DNA of 64,000 nt. Source: Alisma plantago-aquatica. Taxonomy: Eukaryota > Streptophyta > Magnoliopsida > Alismatales > Alismataceae. The translations under genes and the position numbers were made by a program. The stretch lies in the NCBI GenBank assembly GCA_963693085.1, contig OY856414.1, positions 263,156,001-263,220,000 of the forward strand. Direction: 5' to 3'. Below are positions 1 through 11,524 of this stretch, in pieces. Each line of letters starts with the position of its first letter. Within the stretch, counting starts at the first letter, position 1. Below the pieces are notes generated by a model, which saw only the letters and a program-made list of their open reading frames with translations, was not told the DNA's origin and ran no database searches.

Positions 1-844
1 AATTCAAAAATTTTATTTTAACAATTTATGCAAGATAAGCAAATGAATCTATATGCAAATGGACATTTGTTAAATAAAGGATATGTATATTTACATCAAA
101 TTAAGTTGAGATAAGACATAAATATATTTATCAAGATTAAGCATAGGTAAAATCTCAACAACTTAATTGTTCTAAGCTAAAATGCAAACTACGTGAAAGA
201 ATAATGTCTAAAATATTTTATTTCTCTTTTCAACAATTTGAGTTTACAATTTTTTTAGATTCATATTTAGTTCTAGTATGCCTTTTTTATCTAAATAAAC
301 ATGTAGAAAACCTAACTTTAACCACCAATTCTAAGATAGCCAAAAAAAATGTACTATCAATAATTTGGTCAAAGTTTGTCTCGACTGATTTTCCCCTATG
401 TCAAATAGTTATTCGACTGAGAGGTTATCTTTACAAAAGAGTATTCATTTTCAACCAGTTCAAAGCAAATGAATAGATAGAGATGTTCATAATTTATCTC
501 ATTTACTTCTATGTTAAAGAGATTAACAATACTAATCATTTTTCCCACCTTATTCAGAGTAATTTTACAAGTTCCATAAGATTGTTTTTGAATAAAGTAG
601 AAAGAGAGACGTCATCGTCAATATCATTACCTTTAGATTCATCTTCATCATGTGCATGTGCTTCTTCTCCTCCATTATTATCTTCTTTCTTCTTCTTATT
701 TAGGTTAGGGATTTGGGATTTTGTGATGACCTTTGTCTCCATATTGATGACATCTAGTGCACAATGATCATATATCTTTGTTAGAAGAAAAAAATACATA
801 ATTTCTTATCTTTAGCAAAAAAAAATTCTTTACTACTAAAAGAG
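1..844. other. AT-rich DNA without recognisable gene
   Basis: I recognise no coding domain here. A minus-strand open frame at 554-799 encodes an acidic, Lys/Asp/Glu-rich 81-residue peptide. It lies just downstream, in the minus direction, of a copia gag remnant. It could be decayed sequence from the same element, but nothing in the peptide proves it. Confidence 0.4.
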
Positions 845-1390
845 TCACTTGAAGAATGCAATTGTTTTCTCTGCACTCATTGCTTCCTTTTCATGCTTCT
901 CCTCTTCTTGAAGTTGTACGTCAGGAATTTCCAACTTCCCAACAAGTTTCTCCATCTTCATCTTGGAAACATGTTCTTCTTCATTTATGTTCTTCCCCAA
1001 TACATTCAGATTATTGATTATAGAAGAAAATCTAGCATATATTCCAAAAATATTTCATTTTTTTGCATATGAAATGGTTCAAATTTTTGCTCAAACATAT
1101 TAATTTCAGTACTCTTGACTTGTAAGGCATCTTCATATGTAACCAAAAGTGTTCTCCATATTTCATATGTGGTTTCATAAGAGGATATTCTATCCAATTC
1201 TTTAAGAGATAAATCTGAATGTAAAATACTTACAGACTTGGCATTGAGTGTAGCCTTGCTTACTGTTGGCTTGTCTAATTTTCTCAAACTCTATTGTAGG
1301 ATGTTCAAATGGGTGGATGATCATATTCTAAAGATTAACATCAATACCTTCAATGTAGACTTCACAAAGGCACTCATACTCCTCATGAGA
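845..1390 (-). pseudogene. Ty1/copia gag remnant (UBN2-type capsid region)
   Basis: The minus-strand translation of 1287-1018 has the signature of plant copia gag (UBN2 family). It contains a KATLNAKSVSILHSDLS-like segment, then ISSYETTYEIWRTL and then KSTEINMFEQKFE. A frameshift near 1018 is followed by INNLNVLGKNINEEEHVSKM and MEKLVGKLEIPDVQLQEEE, the next block of the same domain, and the frame stops at about 846. The expected sequence between these blocks is partly missing and weak similarity extends back to about 1390. Gag of this type forms the virus-like particle of the retrotransposon. This copy is frameshifted, lacks pol, and is dead. Family assignment rests on memory of the conserved motifs. 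Confidence 0.8.
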
Positions 1391-1469
1391 TAATGAGACA
1401 TGAGAGGTTTGAGAATATGATTGTGGGGAAGGAAGTGTACAACCAATTTTCAGGTAGATGCTTAGCCAC

Positions 1470-1878
1470 TATGGACATGAAGATTATGCAACATGAATAT
1501 AGCCCTTGCCACGTCCTCTCCCATAGTGTGATGGATAGCCATGTTTCAAGTGGCAAACGTATTCAATGTGGTTGTCTTGCCACAATAAGTGCACTTTGGG
1601 CATCATCCTCGTCCATGACTACTGCCTCTGGACACACAACCATTTCCAATTGAGATTTAGATTCAATAGTAGGAGAGATGTGAGGAACAAGCATTTTAAA
1701 CTGGGTCAGACATGCATATGCCTGGTCCATGGATAGAAGGGTTGTACCAACTAGGAGTAGCTATCTAACAATAACAAAATGAGGATGAAGCATGTTGAGG
1801 AAGCATCCATAAAGGAGAGTTTCTCTTTCTTTGGTGACCTCATTAGAGGTCGTCGGGGAGAAAAATTCAATTGATTGG
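1470..1878 (-). pseudogene. Second Ty1/copia gag remnant with broken zinc knuckle
   Basis: Minus-strand reading from about 1860 gives a gag C-terminal stretch (a NMLHPHF-VIVR, LLVGTTLLSMDQAYACL pattern). It runs into a CX2CX4HX4C zinc knuckle: CTYCGK in one frame and DNHIEYVCHLKHGYPSHYG in the next. One frameshift therefore sits inside the knuckle, near 1577-1585. A Gly/Arg-rich tail (GRGRGKGY) follows. The order relative to the UBN2 remnant at 845-1390 is wrong for one gag gene read on the minus strand, so this is a different copy or a rearranged one. The remnant ends right where a gypsy LTR appears to begin (1882), which suggests the gypsy element inserted into it. Confidence 0.7.
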
Positions 1879-1881
1879 ACA

Positions 1882-4686
1882 TGTAAGGCCCCAGACCTAG
1901 CTTAGTGCTTGACTGTGCTAGATTTTCTTAATAAGATTCTTTAACCATATCTAATCTCTTCAGATGCCTTAATACCATGTGACATGGTTATGTTTTCAGT
2001 TTGGTCATGTTTGGTTGATATTTGAGCTAGTTATGATTGTTGTGGACCAAGTTGCAATTTACCCATGTTGAGGGTCGATGTTGCAATTTTTCACATGTAG
2101 GTTGTGCCTCTTGTGCTTTTTCATCTTGAGAGAGAGAATGATGCTTTAGGGTGCCTTGTTGGACCTTGGTTGGTGAGGTGACATCATGACATGATACTAG
2201 GGTTAACATGGCTTTGCATGGATGCTTGAGTGATGGGTGTTGCGACCTTGTATGTTGGTTTTGAGGTGTTGCAGCCACAACACTCTCTTGGTTGGTGTTT
2301 GTTGAGACCTTTGTGCCCTAGACTTTGTTTTTTTCTCTAGGGTTTGTTCTCTTGTGGATATGTGTTGTGACCTTGGTTGGTAGTGTTGTGACCTTGGTTT
2401 GTTGTTTTATTGTGACCTAGAGGTATAGTGGACCTAAGTGGTCGCTACACTACCTTGTTTTTATCACCCTTTCTTGCATGAATCCTAGAGTGCTTGCATG
2501 GTCATGGTTTTGTGGACATGTGTCCTTTTGGTTCTCTTATATCTAAACACCTCATGATCCTTACCTCTCTCCTACCCTTGAGTATATAAACCCTCTCTTT
2601 CACATGCAAGTATCTCTTTTAGCTCTCTTCTTCCTCTCTTCTCCCTTTTGTTTAGCCTTGATCTTGGTGGAGCGGGAGAAGATGTTGATCTTGGATCTTG
2701 GTGTCAGATCACCCATGCATGTGGTGATCTTGAGCTTGATCATCTTCTTTGTGGTGATCCTTGATGATCTTCTCTCTTGGCAAGTGGTTTCCTACCCTTG
2801 ATCTCATTTTTCCTTTGAACCCTACCTTCTTCCTTTCCTTCTTGGTTGTGAGAATGTGGTTCTTCCATGGTGTCTATATTTAAGAACTTCTATCCATAGA
2901 GGTCGAGACCATGGTTTGACCATGGTAGTACCTAAGTGATATGAAGCTTCCTCCTTTCTTCTTTCTTCTTCTTTGTTCAGCCTAGGGTTTGTGTTCTCTT
3001 TCTCAAGATTTCCTTAGACCTTGGTTTGTTCTTATCTTCTTGAGGTGACTTTGTTGATCCAAGCTTGGAGTTCTTTCTCTCTTTTGGAGCTCGTGGCTTT
3101 GGAGCTTGATCTGTATCTTTATGTGGGTTATATAACTTCCCATCTTCTATTATTGTGCCATTATCTTGCTTCCGTATTGTTGATTTCATCTCTAAAATGT
3201 GATCCTAAGATGCTAGATGATGTTATCATTATTTTGGGTTTAATATTTTGAAGTATTCTCTCATAGATTACTCTTTCTCCTAAACCCTAATTCATGTACC
3301 TGAATTTTAAGTGATAAAGGAGTTGTTGTATCTTACATGCATATTGATCCTTGGTTTTATCATCATGTTATGCTTTTGACATCATATGATGTTGGAGGTT
3401 TGATCCTTGATTGCAAGAGTTAGACACACAATTTTCCCTTCATCATTATGGTTTTTCATGTTTACCCTGGTGACATTAGTTTTAGAGTTTTTGATGACCA
3501 TCTTTGCATGGAACATTTCCCCTTGATAATGCTTAGTTTCCTTGATTTTATTATCTATTTTGATCATGGTTTTGTTCTATTTTGGGAGTTGGTTATGTGC
3601 TATTTAGAGTGGCTTGACCTTGGGGTCGCTACACTCCCTTTGGTGCTTGTGTTCTCTACACTCCCCTTGGTGCTTGTGTTTTCTACATGTTTCTTGATGT
3701 GTTGCGGTTGTTGTTTTGAAGTTTGACTGATATGTCACCGTGGTGAAGACTCAAACTGACCAAGTAGTGTGGGGAAATTGTAGAGTCCAGCTCTTTTGTA
3801 GATTTTGTATGGAACTAATTTTTACTTAGCAGTGTCCAGTTGGATTTTAGTGGTACGAGTCAAATATTTAGGGTAAATGAAAGGCGTAACACAGTCGTTT
3901 AGTATAATTGCTTAGCATCAAAATGTGATTCACATTGGATGACCCCTTTTCCTTGTTTCTTATATTGTTTAGTTGATAACAATTATACATGTTCTTCATA
4001 TTCCTTTTAAAAGTATAAGATGTTCTACTGCTTAGTTGTAGATGCTTAAATTGCCTAATCTGTGTTAACTGCTTTACTTATATCATTCAGTTGAATATGC
4101 TCATTCTGATGATAATGCTATCTTGCTGCTTTAATTTATCTATGTTAATAATAGTATTGGCAGAGAGTTATATCTCTTTCTGGGATGTGGTTCTCATCCG
4201 TGGGTTTCCACATCGTTTAGGTGGTCATGCATGACGAGGTAGAGATTGTGTGGTTCAGGCTGAGCAGCAAGAGGAGCAGTAGTTGTTGAAGGTTTAATAT
4301 GGTACTAGAGTTTATGTGTTTGAAGTAGAGTTCTATGTGTCGTCCATGTACTTTCAGGCCCTTGGGGATGTTTTGTAGACATTGTACATTGATACAAGTT
4401 TTTGGCAGTATGTCATGGTTGTACAGATGTCGCTTGTATATGTGAACAGGTTATCATATGTAATAGGTTGGGGCAGGATGGCCACTGAACAATGATATGT
4501 GATATATTTTGGCATGATATATGATACACGTGGCACTATTTGTGGACTCAGATGTAATAAGTTTCTACTTTTGTGGTTATATGAAATCGATTTTAACTTA
4601 TCCTATTTTATGGTAATATGGATGTTTAGTTTTAATTATGCACTTCTTTTTGAGTAATCTCATTTTTCTGTGATCAGTGTGTCACA
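1882..4686 (+). repeat. Probable 5' LTR of plus-strand Tekay-like gypsy element
   Basis: The segment begins TGTAAGGCCCCAGACC, close to the start of the other Tekay-like LTR in this window (TGTAAGACCCATGACC on the minus strand at 63570). It ends GTGTGTCACA, 8 bases before a tRNA-iMet primer site. A TATATAAA box at 2583-2590 is followed by a CT-rich leader, as in the LTR at 58226-63570. Inside are low-complexity 'gaccttggttg' runs (about 2340-2420) and a 27-bp tandem repeat at 3629-3680. The matching 3' LTR is absent, so the start cannot be proved by comparison. A shorter LTR starting at 3779, after a purine-rich stretch, is the alternative. Confidence 0.55.
2583..2590 (+). promoter_or_regulatory. 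TATA box in gypsy LTR
   Basis: TATATAAA is preceded by a C-rich stretch and followed by CCCTCTCTTTCACATG and a long CT-rich leader. This is the arrangement expected at the U3/R border of a plant LTR; transcription would start near 2610-2620. Confidence 0.5.
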
Positions 4687-4694
4687 GTTAAGGT

Positions 4695-4706
4695 TGGTAT
4701 CAGAGC
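4695..4706 (+). other. Primer-binding site, tRNA-iMet type
   Basis: TGGTATCAGAGC is the canonical complement of the 3' end of plant initiator tRNA-Met. It marks the start of minus-strand DNA synthesis and fixes the end of the LTR just upstream. Confidence 0.9.
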
Positions 4707-4794
4707 TTTAGGTTCACTGAGTCTACAGGGACATAGGACTAGGGTTTGTGTCTATTCTCATCTCATCTGAAAATTTTAATGGTAACTCCTGTTT

Positions 4795-4799
4795 ATGCA

Positions 4800-4830
<31 letters not shown>

Positions 4831-5890
4831 GGAAAAGATATGTCTCAAGAACATGAAGAACACGTGGAGAGAAATGTTGATGCACCAAGTGGTGGTGTCG
4901 GGAGGCAGAAAAGAGATGATAGAGTGTCTGAAGTTCCCCAGTTTGGCCCTGCAGTCATGGAAAACCCCACTTTCTGGTCCATGTTTGGACAGTTCATGAC
5001 CACGATGATGCATATGGCTAATAGGATGATCATACCTCAAGTCAAGGCAGTTGTTCCCATTGTGGAATCTCAAGAAACTGGGAAGAGCTTTGAGAGGTTA
5101 AGGTGTGTGGGGGCATTATAGTATGTGGTACGACAGATCCTGCAGATGCGGACATGTGGTTGACCAAGTTGGACAAGGCCTTCATGATCCTCAACATCCC
5201 TAAAGAGGATAAGTTGAAGTACATAGTGTACCTATTGAAGGGGAGTGTTGGCCATTAGTGGGCCATCTAGGAGGAGAAAAGGTCAGGTGTTGTGATCAGT
5301 TGGGAAGACTTTTAGTGAGAGTTTGTGAGTCGATACTTCCTAGAGACCTACTTGAATGAGAAGAATACACAGTTTGAGATGATCCAGTGGGGATCTATAA
5401 TGATCAATGAGTACAAAGTGAAGTTCATGGATCTTTTGAGGTTTTGTCCGCATATGGCTGCAACAGATAAGGAGAGGATCCCACATTTTGGGAAGGGTTT
5501 GAGATCCAAGTTGACGACTTTAGTATCATCTTTAGATAATAGGGAACAGTTTGTCACTTTTGTGGATTCCGTTAGGAGAGTAGAGTGGTCATTTGTGAAG
5601 AAATGAGAGGCGAATGCCAAGAAGATACTAACACAATGCAAGGAAAGTCATCCAGAGGCTTTAAGAAGCCTAGGTTTTTAAGACCTCAATCACAATAGAG
5701 GTCAGTAGTTCAGTCTTAGGGGCTACTAAGTAAGGGTAGAGGATGTAGTTTTCCACCGATAGGAGCTCATAGAGCAACATCAGTGTAAACGACGGGGCCG
5801 TCTAGGCCATGGTACGAGAGCAAGACCTTCTATAAGTGTGGGCAGGTTGGGCATACAAAGTGGTTCTATCCTGTGAAGGATGAAGAAGTG
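4795..5890 (+). pseudogene. Tekay-like gypsy gag, broken
   Basis: The frame starts with a poly-Lys run encoded by an AAG microsatellite (4800-4830) and runs to a stop at 5121. It continues with the Retrotrans_gag region in several frames: DADMWLTKLDKAFMILNIP near 5145, then SRYFLETYLNEKNTQFEMIQ, and a segment to about 5606. At about 5826 there is a zinc-knuckle remnant, FYKCGQVGHTKWFYP, where two of the three Cys are replaced by Phe and Tyr. Gag would package the RNA. In-frame TAG/TGA codons and the lost Cys ligands make this copy non-functional. Confidence 0.8.
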
Positions 5891-5999
5891 ATACAATAAC
5901 CAGACAGAGTCAGCAAGGGTTGCAATAGTTATAGTCAGTAGTGGTGGAGATTGATGATGCGGTCAGGCATCACATATTGGTTTTCCTAGGCAAGTCAAC

Positions 6000-7800
6000 A
6001 GAGTATGGGGGAGACAACAGGCAACGACTTGATTCTATGCCATGAGTCAGCTAAAGGGAGTAGTAAACCTGAGGGTTGTTACAGTTTAGATGGAGTTATT
6101 TCATTTTGATTTGTCATTTTCCTACTTTATATCTATTTGGCCCATGTGTGACGCACCCTGTTATCACTAGAGAAGTCATAGATAGTTTTTCTTAGAAACC
6201 CCTTAGGTTGTTTCTGCCGAGTTGCAGGAGGTGTGTCCTTCTTGTGTTCTTTCTTTTTTGGGATGCATAATTCAGGTGAATTTCATACCACTTGACATGC
6301 ATGATTCGAAGTGATCCTTGGAATGGACACCTTGAAGAAGTATCGAGTCATCTTGGACTGTAGTTCCAAAGTGGCAACGTTCTTTAACAGTGATGTTTTG
6401 TGGATCTTCCAAGGAGACAGGAAGATTCTTCTAACATGTCTAGTGTCAGCAATGATGACAGAGAGGTTTACGAGACAGGCTTGTGAGGTGTTCTTGGTGT
6501 GTGTTGTGGATACCAAGGTGATGAATCCCAGTATCTAGGAAGTTCCAGTTGTCCGTGGGTTTAAAGATTTGTTTCCCAATGAGTTCCCAGGTGTTCCCCC
6601 TCCTCGAGAGATTGAGTTTAAGATCAATATAGTTCTCGATATGTAGTTGACAACACAGACACCGTACCGAATGGCACCAGCTAAGATGCAAGAGTTGAAG
6701 AAGTAGTTGTAGGAGTTTCTTGAGAAGGGATTTATCAGATTGAGCACGTCTCCTTGGGGTGATCCAGTGTTGTTTGTTAAGAAGAAGTATGGATCCATGA
6801 GGTTGTGCATCGATTACCGACAGCTGAACAAGGTGATGATTAAGAATAAGTAGTCTTTTCCATGAATAGATGATCTGTTTGACAAGTTGCAAGGTGCCAT
6901 AGTGTTTTCAAAGATAGATTTGGGGTCGGGATATAATTAGTAGAGGATCAAGATAGATGACATAACCAAGTCAGCCTTCAGACTTGGTATGGTCACTACA
7001 AGTTTGTGGTTATGCCATTTGGGATAACCAATGCACTAGAAGCGTTCATGGACCTGATGAACTAGGTGTTCTGACCTTATCTTGACTAGTTCATGGTGGT
7101 ATTCATAGACAACATCCTTATATACTCTAGAGATAGCTAACAACATGAGTAGCATTTATGGTAGGCGTTGACCTTGTCGAGACAACAAAAGTTGTGCGCT
7201 AAGTTCAACAAGTGTGAGTTTTGGCTAGAGGAGGTGTCTTTCCTTGGGCACGTGATATCTACTGAGGGCGTGCATGGGGATCCCAAGAAGGTTCACTTAG
7301 TGATAAAGTGGGATAAGCCAAAGACACTAACGAGGTTTGTTGTTTCCTTGGCTTGATAGGCTATTACATGAGGTTTATCAAGAACTTCAGTGTCATAGCA
7401 TTACCCCTAATGAATTTGATAAGGAAATATGTGTGGTTTTTCTAGGATGACAAGTGTTAGTGTTCTTTTCAACTTTTAAAGGAGGAACTTACTAGTGCAC
7501 CAGTGTTGGTTCTGCCAGAGCAGGGAAAAGGATACATTGTTTTCTATGATGCGTCGAAGAATGGTTTGGGTTGCGTGTTGATGCAAGATAAGAACGTGAT
7601 TTCTTTCACTTTTTGATAGCCTAATAAACACAAGGAGAGTCACCCGACGCATGATGTAGAGAGTGCAGTGGTGTTCCATGCTTTGAAGATATGGAGACAC
7701 TACCTTTATGGTGAGAAGTTCCAGATCTTCATCAACCACAAGAATCTACACTACATCTTCTCAAAGAAAGAGTTGAATATGAGATAAAGATGTTGGATGG
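6000..7800 (+). pseudogene. Tekay-like gypsy protease end, reverse transcriptase and RNase H, broken
   Basis: From about 6310 the reading ILGMDTLKKYRVILDCSSK marks the protease-RT linker. RT motifs follow: [42 protein letters not shown]. The catalytic YxDD box reads VFIDNILIYS (7099-7119), with the second Asp replaced by Asn (codon AAC at 7111-7113). The thumb reads FNKCEFWLEEVSFLGHVIS at 7195-7260. RNase H pieces lie at 7520-7790 in shifted frames. Many in-frame TAG codons stand where Gln is usual. The enzyme would copy RNA into DNA; this copy cannot. Confidence 0.85.
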
Positions 7801-9310
7801 AGTTGATCAAAGACTACAATTTCACCATAGACTACCATCTAGGGAAGGTGAATGTGGTGGTAGATGCTTCGAGCAGGAAGTCTTCTTCATCATCATCTAT
7901 GGATATGGCACAATTGTGTTCTTTGATGTGCCATAAGAGAGACATGTTGGTCTCCTTGCGTCAGAAGAATGTGAAGTTGGAAGTCTCCTTTTTGGTAGGC
8001 TTGTTGGCCCAGCTACAGGTGAATCATATATTAAGGCAGCAGATCAGAGATGCAAAATGTGATGATACTGTGATTCAACATATCTGAGCAGAGTTTGGTA
8101 GCTAGAAGTGTGATGGTTTCTACTAGTTAGATAATGGGATAGTATGTTACCACAGTAGAGTGTTGGTACCTAATGTATATGATCTAAGGAAGTTGATTCT
8201 GGAAGAGGATCACTCTTTTATGTATGCTATGCATCCAAGAAGTACCAAGATGTATCACAATCTGAACGATTTGTATTGGTGGTCTAGTTTGAAGTGAGAC
8301 GTGGATGAGAATGTGGCTAAGTGTGCAGTGTGCCAGTCATTAAGGTTGAGCATCCAAAATTTGGGACTTTGCAACCATTACCTATACCGCAGTGGAAATG
8401 AGATCATATCATGATGGACTTTGTGGTGGGACTTCCTAGGATAGCCAAAGTTTGTGATTCTATTTAGGTGATCGTTGATAGGTTGACAAAGTCGGTGTAC
8501 TTCCTGACAGTATACACAACATATATAGCTGAGAAGTTGGCACAAGTTTATGTGGATGAGATAGTATGTTTGCATCGTATCTTGTATACCATCATGTCAG
8601 ATAGAGGTCCTCAGTTCACCAGTCTCTTTTGGGAGTGTCTTCATACAACCATGGGTACGCAATTGAGGTTCAATACAATATTTCACTAACAAACTGATGG
8701 ACAGTATGAGAGGACTATACAACTTTGGAGGACCTATTAAGAGCCTCTGTCTTTTAGTATTTGGGCATTTTGGATATACACCTCAGTTTTAGATTTTACA
8801 TACAATAATAGCTATCATAGGAGTATCAATATGGCACCATATGAGGCTTTGTATGGGAGACGCCACATATCTTCAGTGTGTTGGTATGAGACAAATGAAT
8901 ATTATCTTATAGGTCTTGAGATTGTGCAATAGATGATAGAGAATATTAAGATGATACAAAAATAGTTGAAGGCATCCCAAGACAAGTAGAACACTTATGT
9001 TGATAATCATCCTAGGCCCTTGGAGTTCCAAGTGGGATACAAGGTGTATCTCAAGGTCTCTCCTTGGAAAGGCATTCTGAGGTTTGGAAATAAGTCTAAG
9101 GTGTCTCTCAGGTATATGGTACCTTACCCTATGGTGGCACGTGCAGGGAATGTGGATTACAAGTTGGAGTTTCCACATGAGTTGCATAGGTTGCATCCAC
9201 TATTCCATGTTTTGATATTGAGGAAGTGTCACCCTAAAACTAAGTTAGTTTTGCATCCAGTGGAGGTAGAGCTAGATGAGGATATGTTGTATATGGAGGG
9301 TACTCCGTGA
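7797..9310 (+). pseudogene. Tekay-like gypsy integrase, broken
   Basis: The RNase H to integrase link reads LIKDYNFTIDYHLGKVNVVVDASSRK (split here by position 7797-7880). An HHCC zinc finger follows near 8210-8335, containing YAMHPRSTKMYHNLNDLYWW and CAVCQ. The core has all three acidic landmarks: MDFVVGLPR (about 8414), MSDRGPQFTS (about 8596) and TDGQYERTIQ (about 8696), but stops interrupt it. The C-terminal domain at 9020-9310 shows KVSPWKGILRFG and LHRLHPLFHVLILRK. I do not find a chromodomain after 9310, and the element loses its identity there. Integrase would insert the cDNA; this copy is dead. Confidence 0.85.
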
Positions 9311-9749
9311 AGTATCCACAGTTCCAGTAGTTGTCGAAGAAAGGTTGTTGGTACTGCTCCATCTGTTATAGCACATGTGAACATTCTCTTAGTTGGCCAA
9401 GAGAAGGTGTTCATTCTTGTAGATCACCTATTGGTTCTGGTATAGCCTTCCTTGAATATCCTACACGTCAGCCAACATCGCCTGATGTTGTTTCTATCCT
9501 ATCTGGGTTACTTATAGCATGGTATACATACCCGACATGTTGTACATGTCTTTCTCCTCTTGGGAAGGTGGTGGGGTTGAGGAAGTCAAGGAGGAGTATG
9601 TACGGGCCCATTTGTGTGGGACCGCTCTCTTGGTTATGGGGATGGTGGGCTCCACCTCCTCAACTCATCATCACTTTCACCATTGTACTCCTTGTCATCT
9701 CCCTAAGATTCTTCCCTAGGTGGATATTTAGATTCCCCCTCATTTAGTG
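9311..9749. other. Junction between gypsy pol and Athila copy A
   Basis: No 3' LTR, polypurine tract or chromodomain of the plus-strand gypsy element is visible here. A plus-strand frame at 9331-9747 has no recognised domain and overlaps what may be the decayed C-terminal end of Athila ORF-1 on the other strand. The exact breakpoint is not visible. Confidence 0.35.
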
Positions 9750-10699
9750 GCCACTTGAGATGTTCCACCCCGCGCAGGTTGAAGATAGGGTCGGGGAGCC
9801 TCTTCTCCTAAAATATGCCTCGGCAGTTGCAATGCACATAGAGTATATTGAGGTGGTATTGGAGAAGATGTGCTTTACAGAAGTGAAGGATTTCCAGCTT
9901 TTTTGTATCCTATAATGGCTCGAGGGTGGATAGATCAAGGTGCAGGTGGAGTGCAATAGGGGTGATGAGAACCCCAAATAAGATCAGTGCCTTCCTTGTC
10001 ACATTGCACATCATAGAAATCAAATGGAGCAATAGAAAAGCTTCAAAATTAACAGTCTCCCCCTCTAGTAGCCAGCAGAGAAAGTAGAGGTCCACCTTAT
10101 AGACCTTCCCTTAAGCTTGATTGAATCAAGTGAAGATAGTGTTGATGCAAAGACGGTGAAGCATACGAGAAAAAGGATGCTCAATATCAGTCACAGAATT
10201 GATGTGCCAGTTTATTCAGAATCCCGCTGACACCTCAGTCAGCTGCTCCCTGGCTAAGTCGTAGTCGAAGTCTGATGGAGTCAAGCGTTCTGGGACATGA
10301 GCCCAGTTGAAGATAGATTGAAGGCCCTCAGTGTGAGAGAGTAGTTGTTGTTGAAGAGGCAGAAGCTGACCTTGCCTTCCCTCCATTCGTCTCCTATCTT
10401 CTGCTCAGGGTGATGAGAATTCCAAGAGATGCTAAGAACTCCAAGACAAGATCCGGGTAGGTTTTCCAGTCGCTGAAGAAAGGATTATCTCCCTCCATTT
10501 CTTACTTCTGACATACCCAGCACATGTTGTCAGTAAAGCTTGTCATCTCGATAAATGTGTGATTAGCATATCTCGTCGGGATGACCTGCCTTGTCTGCAA
10601 CTCATATAGCTTCCTTATCTCTAAGGATGGGTTTTGAATGTTGGTTGGCTGGGGGACCAACTCACTCAACGGGGGAGCAAGTCCGCTCCTAGGAGCCAT
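9750..10699 (-). pseudogene. Athila ORF-1-like gene, copy A, frameshifted
   Basis: On the minus strand the gene starts at an ATG at 10697-10699 (MAPRSGLAPPLSELVPQ). The middle reads like the Athila ORF-1 family: FFSDWKTYPDLVLEFLASLG, then EWREGKVSFCLFNNNYSL. A late block at 10095-9910 (VDLYFLCWLLEGETVNF and FGVLITPIALHLHLDLSTLE) matches the conserved C-terminal half. Several frameshifts and stops separate the blocks. Athila ORF-1 lies 3' of pol; its biochemical role is unknown. Position and orientation agree with the Athila integrase remnant at 11525-12264. The C-terminal limit is uncertain. Confidence 0.65.
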
Positions 10700-10844
10700 G
10701 TCATTGATGCAAGAAGGAGGTTAAGAGAATGGAAGCTCGAGGAAGACCGTCAGTGCCTAGTGTAGCCTTGCTCTAGAATGTAGGAGGAGTGGATGTTGAG
10801 GGTGTGAAGAAAATGGCTCCACCATCCCTCCTTTATAGGTGAAA

Positions 10845-11350
10845 ATGACAGAGTCAGTGGTACTGAGTTGGCTAGCACAATCCATGGTCAGTTGCATCAA
10901 CGGCTTATGATTGGCTGATGTAGATGGCACGGATCACCCTGAGTCGGTGGTACTGATGACACGTCAGTGGTACCGACTTGTGTTGTCGATCAGTGCCACC
11001 GACCACTAGATGAAGTGTGTCATGGCTATTGGATCATGACCACCTGGATTGCTGGCGTGACAAATCGATAGTACCTACTTTATGAGTTGGTAGTATCGAG
11101 TGTTGGACTTTATCGGTGCTTTCGAATTTGTAGGCTTGGCATACTGAACTTGGGCACACCCAAAAGTTGGTAGCACCGATTGAAATAGTCAGTGGTACCG
11201 AGTCCTTATCAGTGAACTCTTGAAAGATCTTCAGAGACTCGGTGGTACCGACCGTTAGAGTCAGTGGTACTGAGTTTGTGTTGTTGTTGCAGACAAAACA
11301 CTGACCTCATTTCGGTGCCACTGACTGCAAAACTCAGTGGTACCAACTTT
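10845..11350. repeat. Array of GTCGGTGGCACCGAC-like palindromes, Athila copy A
   Basis: More than ten imperfect copies of the odd palindrome GTCGGTGGCACCGAC (often GTCAGTGGTACCGAC) occur in about 500 bp. They are often paired, with one unit followed 6-10 bases later by another. The array lies between Athila ORF-1 and the end of pol, in non-coding DNA. The same kind of array recurs at 29340-29870 and 36705-36965. Confidence 0.8.
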
Positions 11351-11460
11351 AAATCCCTGCACACTCCAAAAATGAGTCAATGTAACATTTTTGCATAAAT
11401 TGAATTAAAGTGACAACAAAAATGAAAATTGAGCATAAAAACAAAAAATAAATAAAGATT

Positions 11461-11477
11461 GGGTTGCCTCCCAACAA
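11461..11477 (-). other. Athila 3' conserved motif / polypurine-like tract, copy A
   Basis: On the minus strand this reads TTGTTGGGAGGCAACCC, a sequence that follows pol in Athila-type elements. The identical block sits at the same place in copy B (29977-29993). It may serve as a plus-strand primer or be a conserved post-pol signal; I cannot tell which. Confidence 0.55.
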
Positions 11478-11524
11478 GTGTCATTGTTTAATGTCCTAGA
11501 CTAGATCTTCTATAGAGCAAGAAT

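Noticed and set aside
4723..5073. Minus-strand poly-Leu frame
   Set aside because: Antisense of the AAG microsatellite and gag start.
9331..9747. 138-residue plus-strand open frame, Cys/Trp/Pro rich
   Set aside because: No recognisable domain. It lies opposite probable Athila ORF-1 sequence and at an element junction, so it is most likely a shadow frame.
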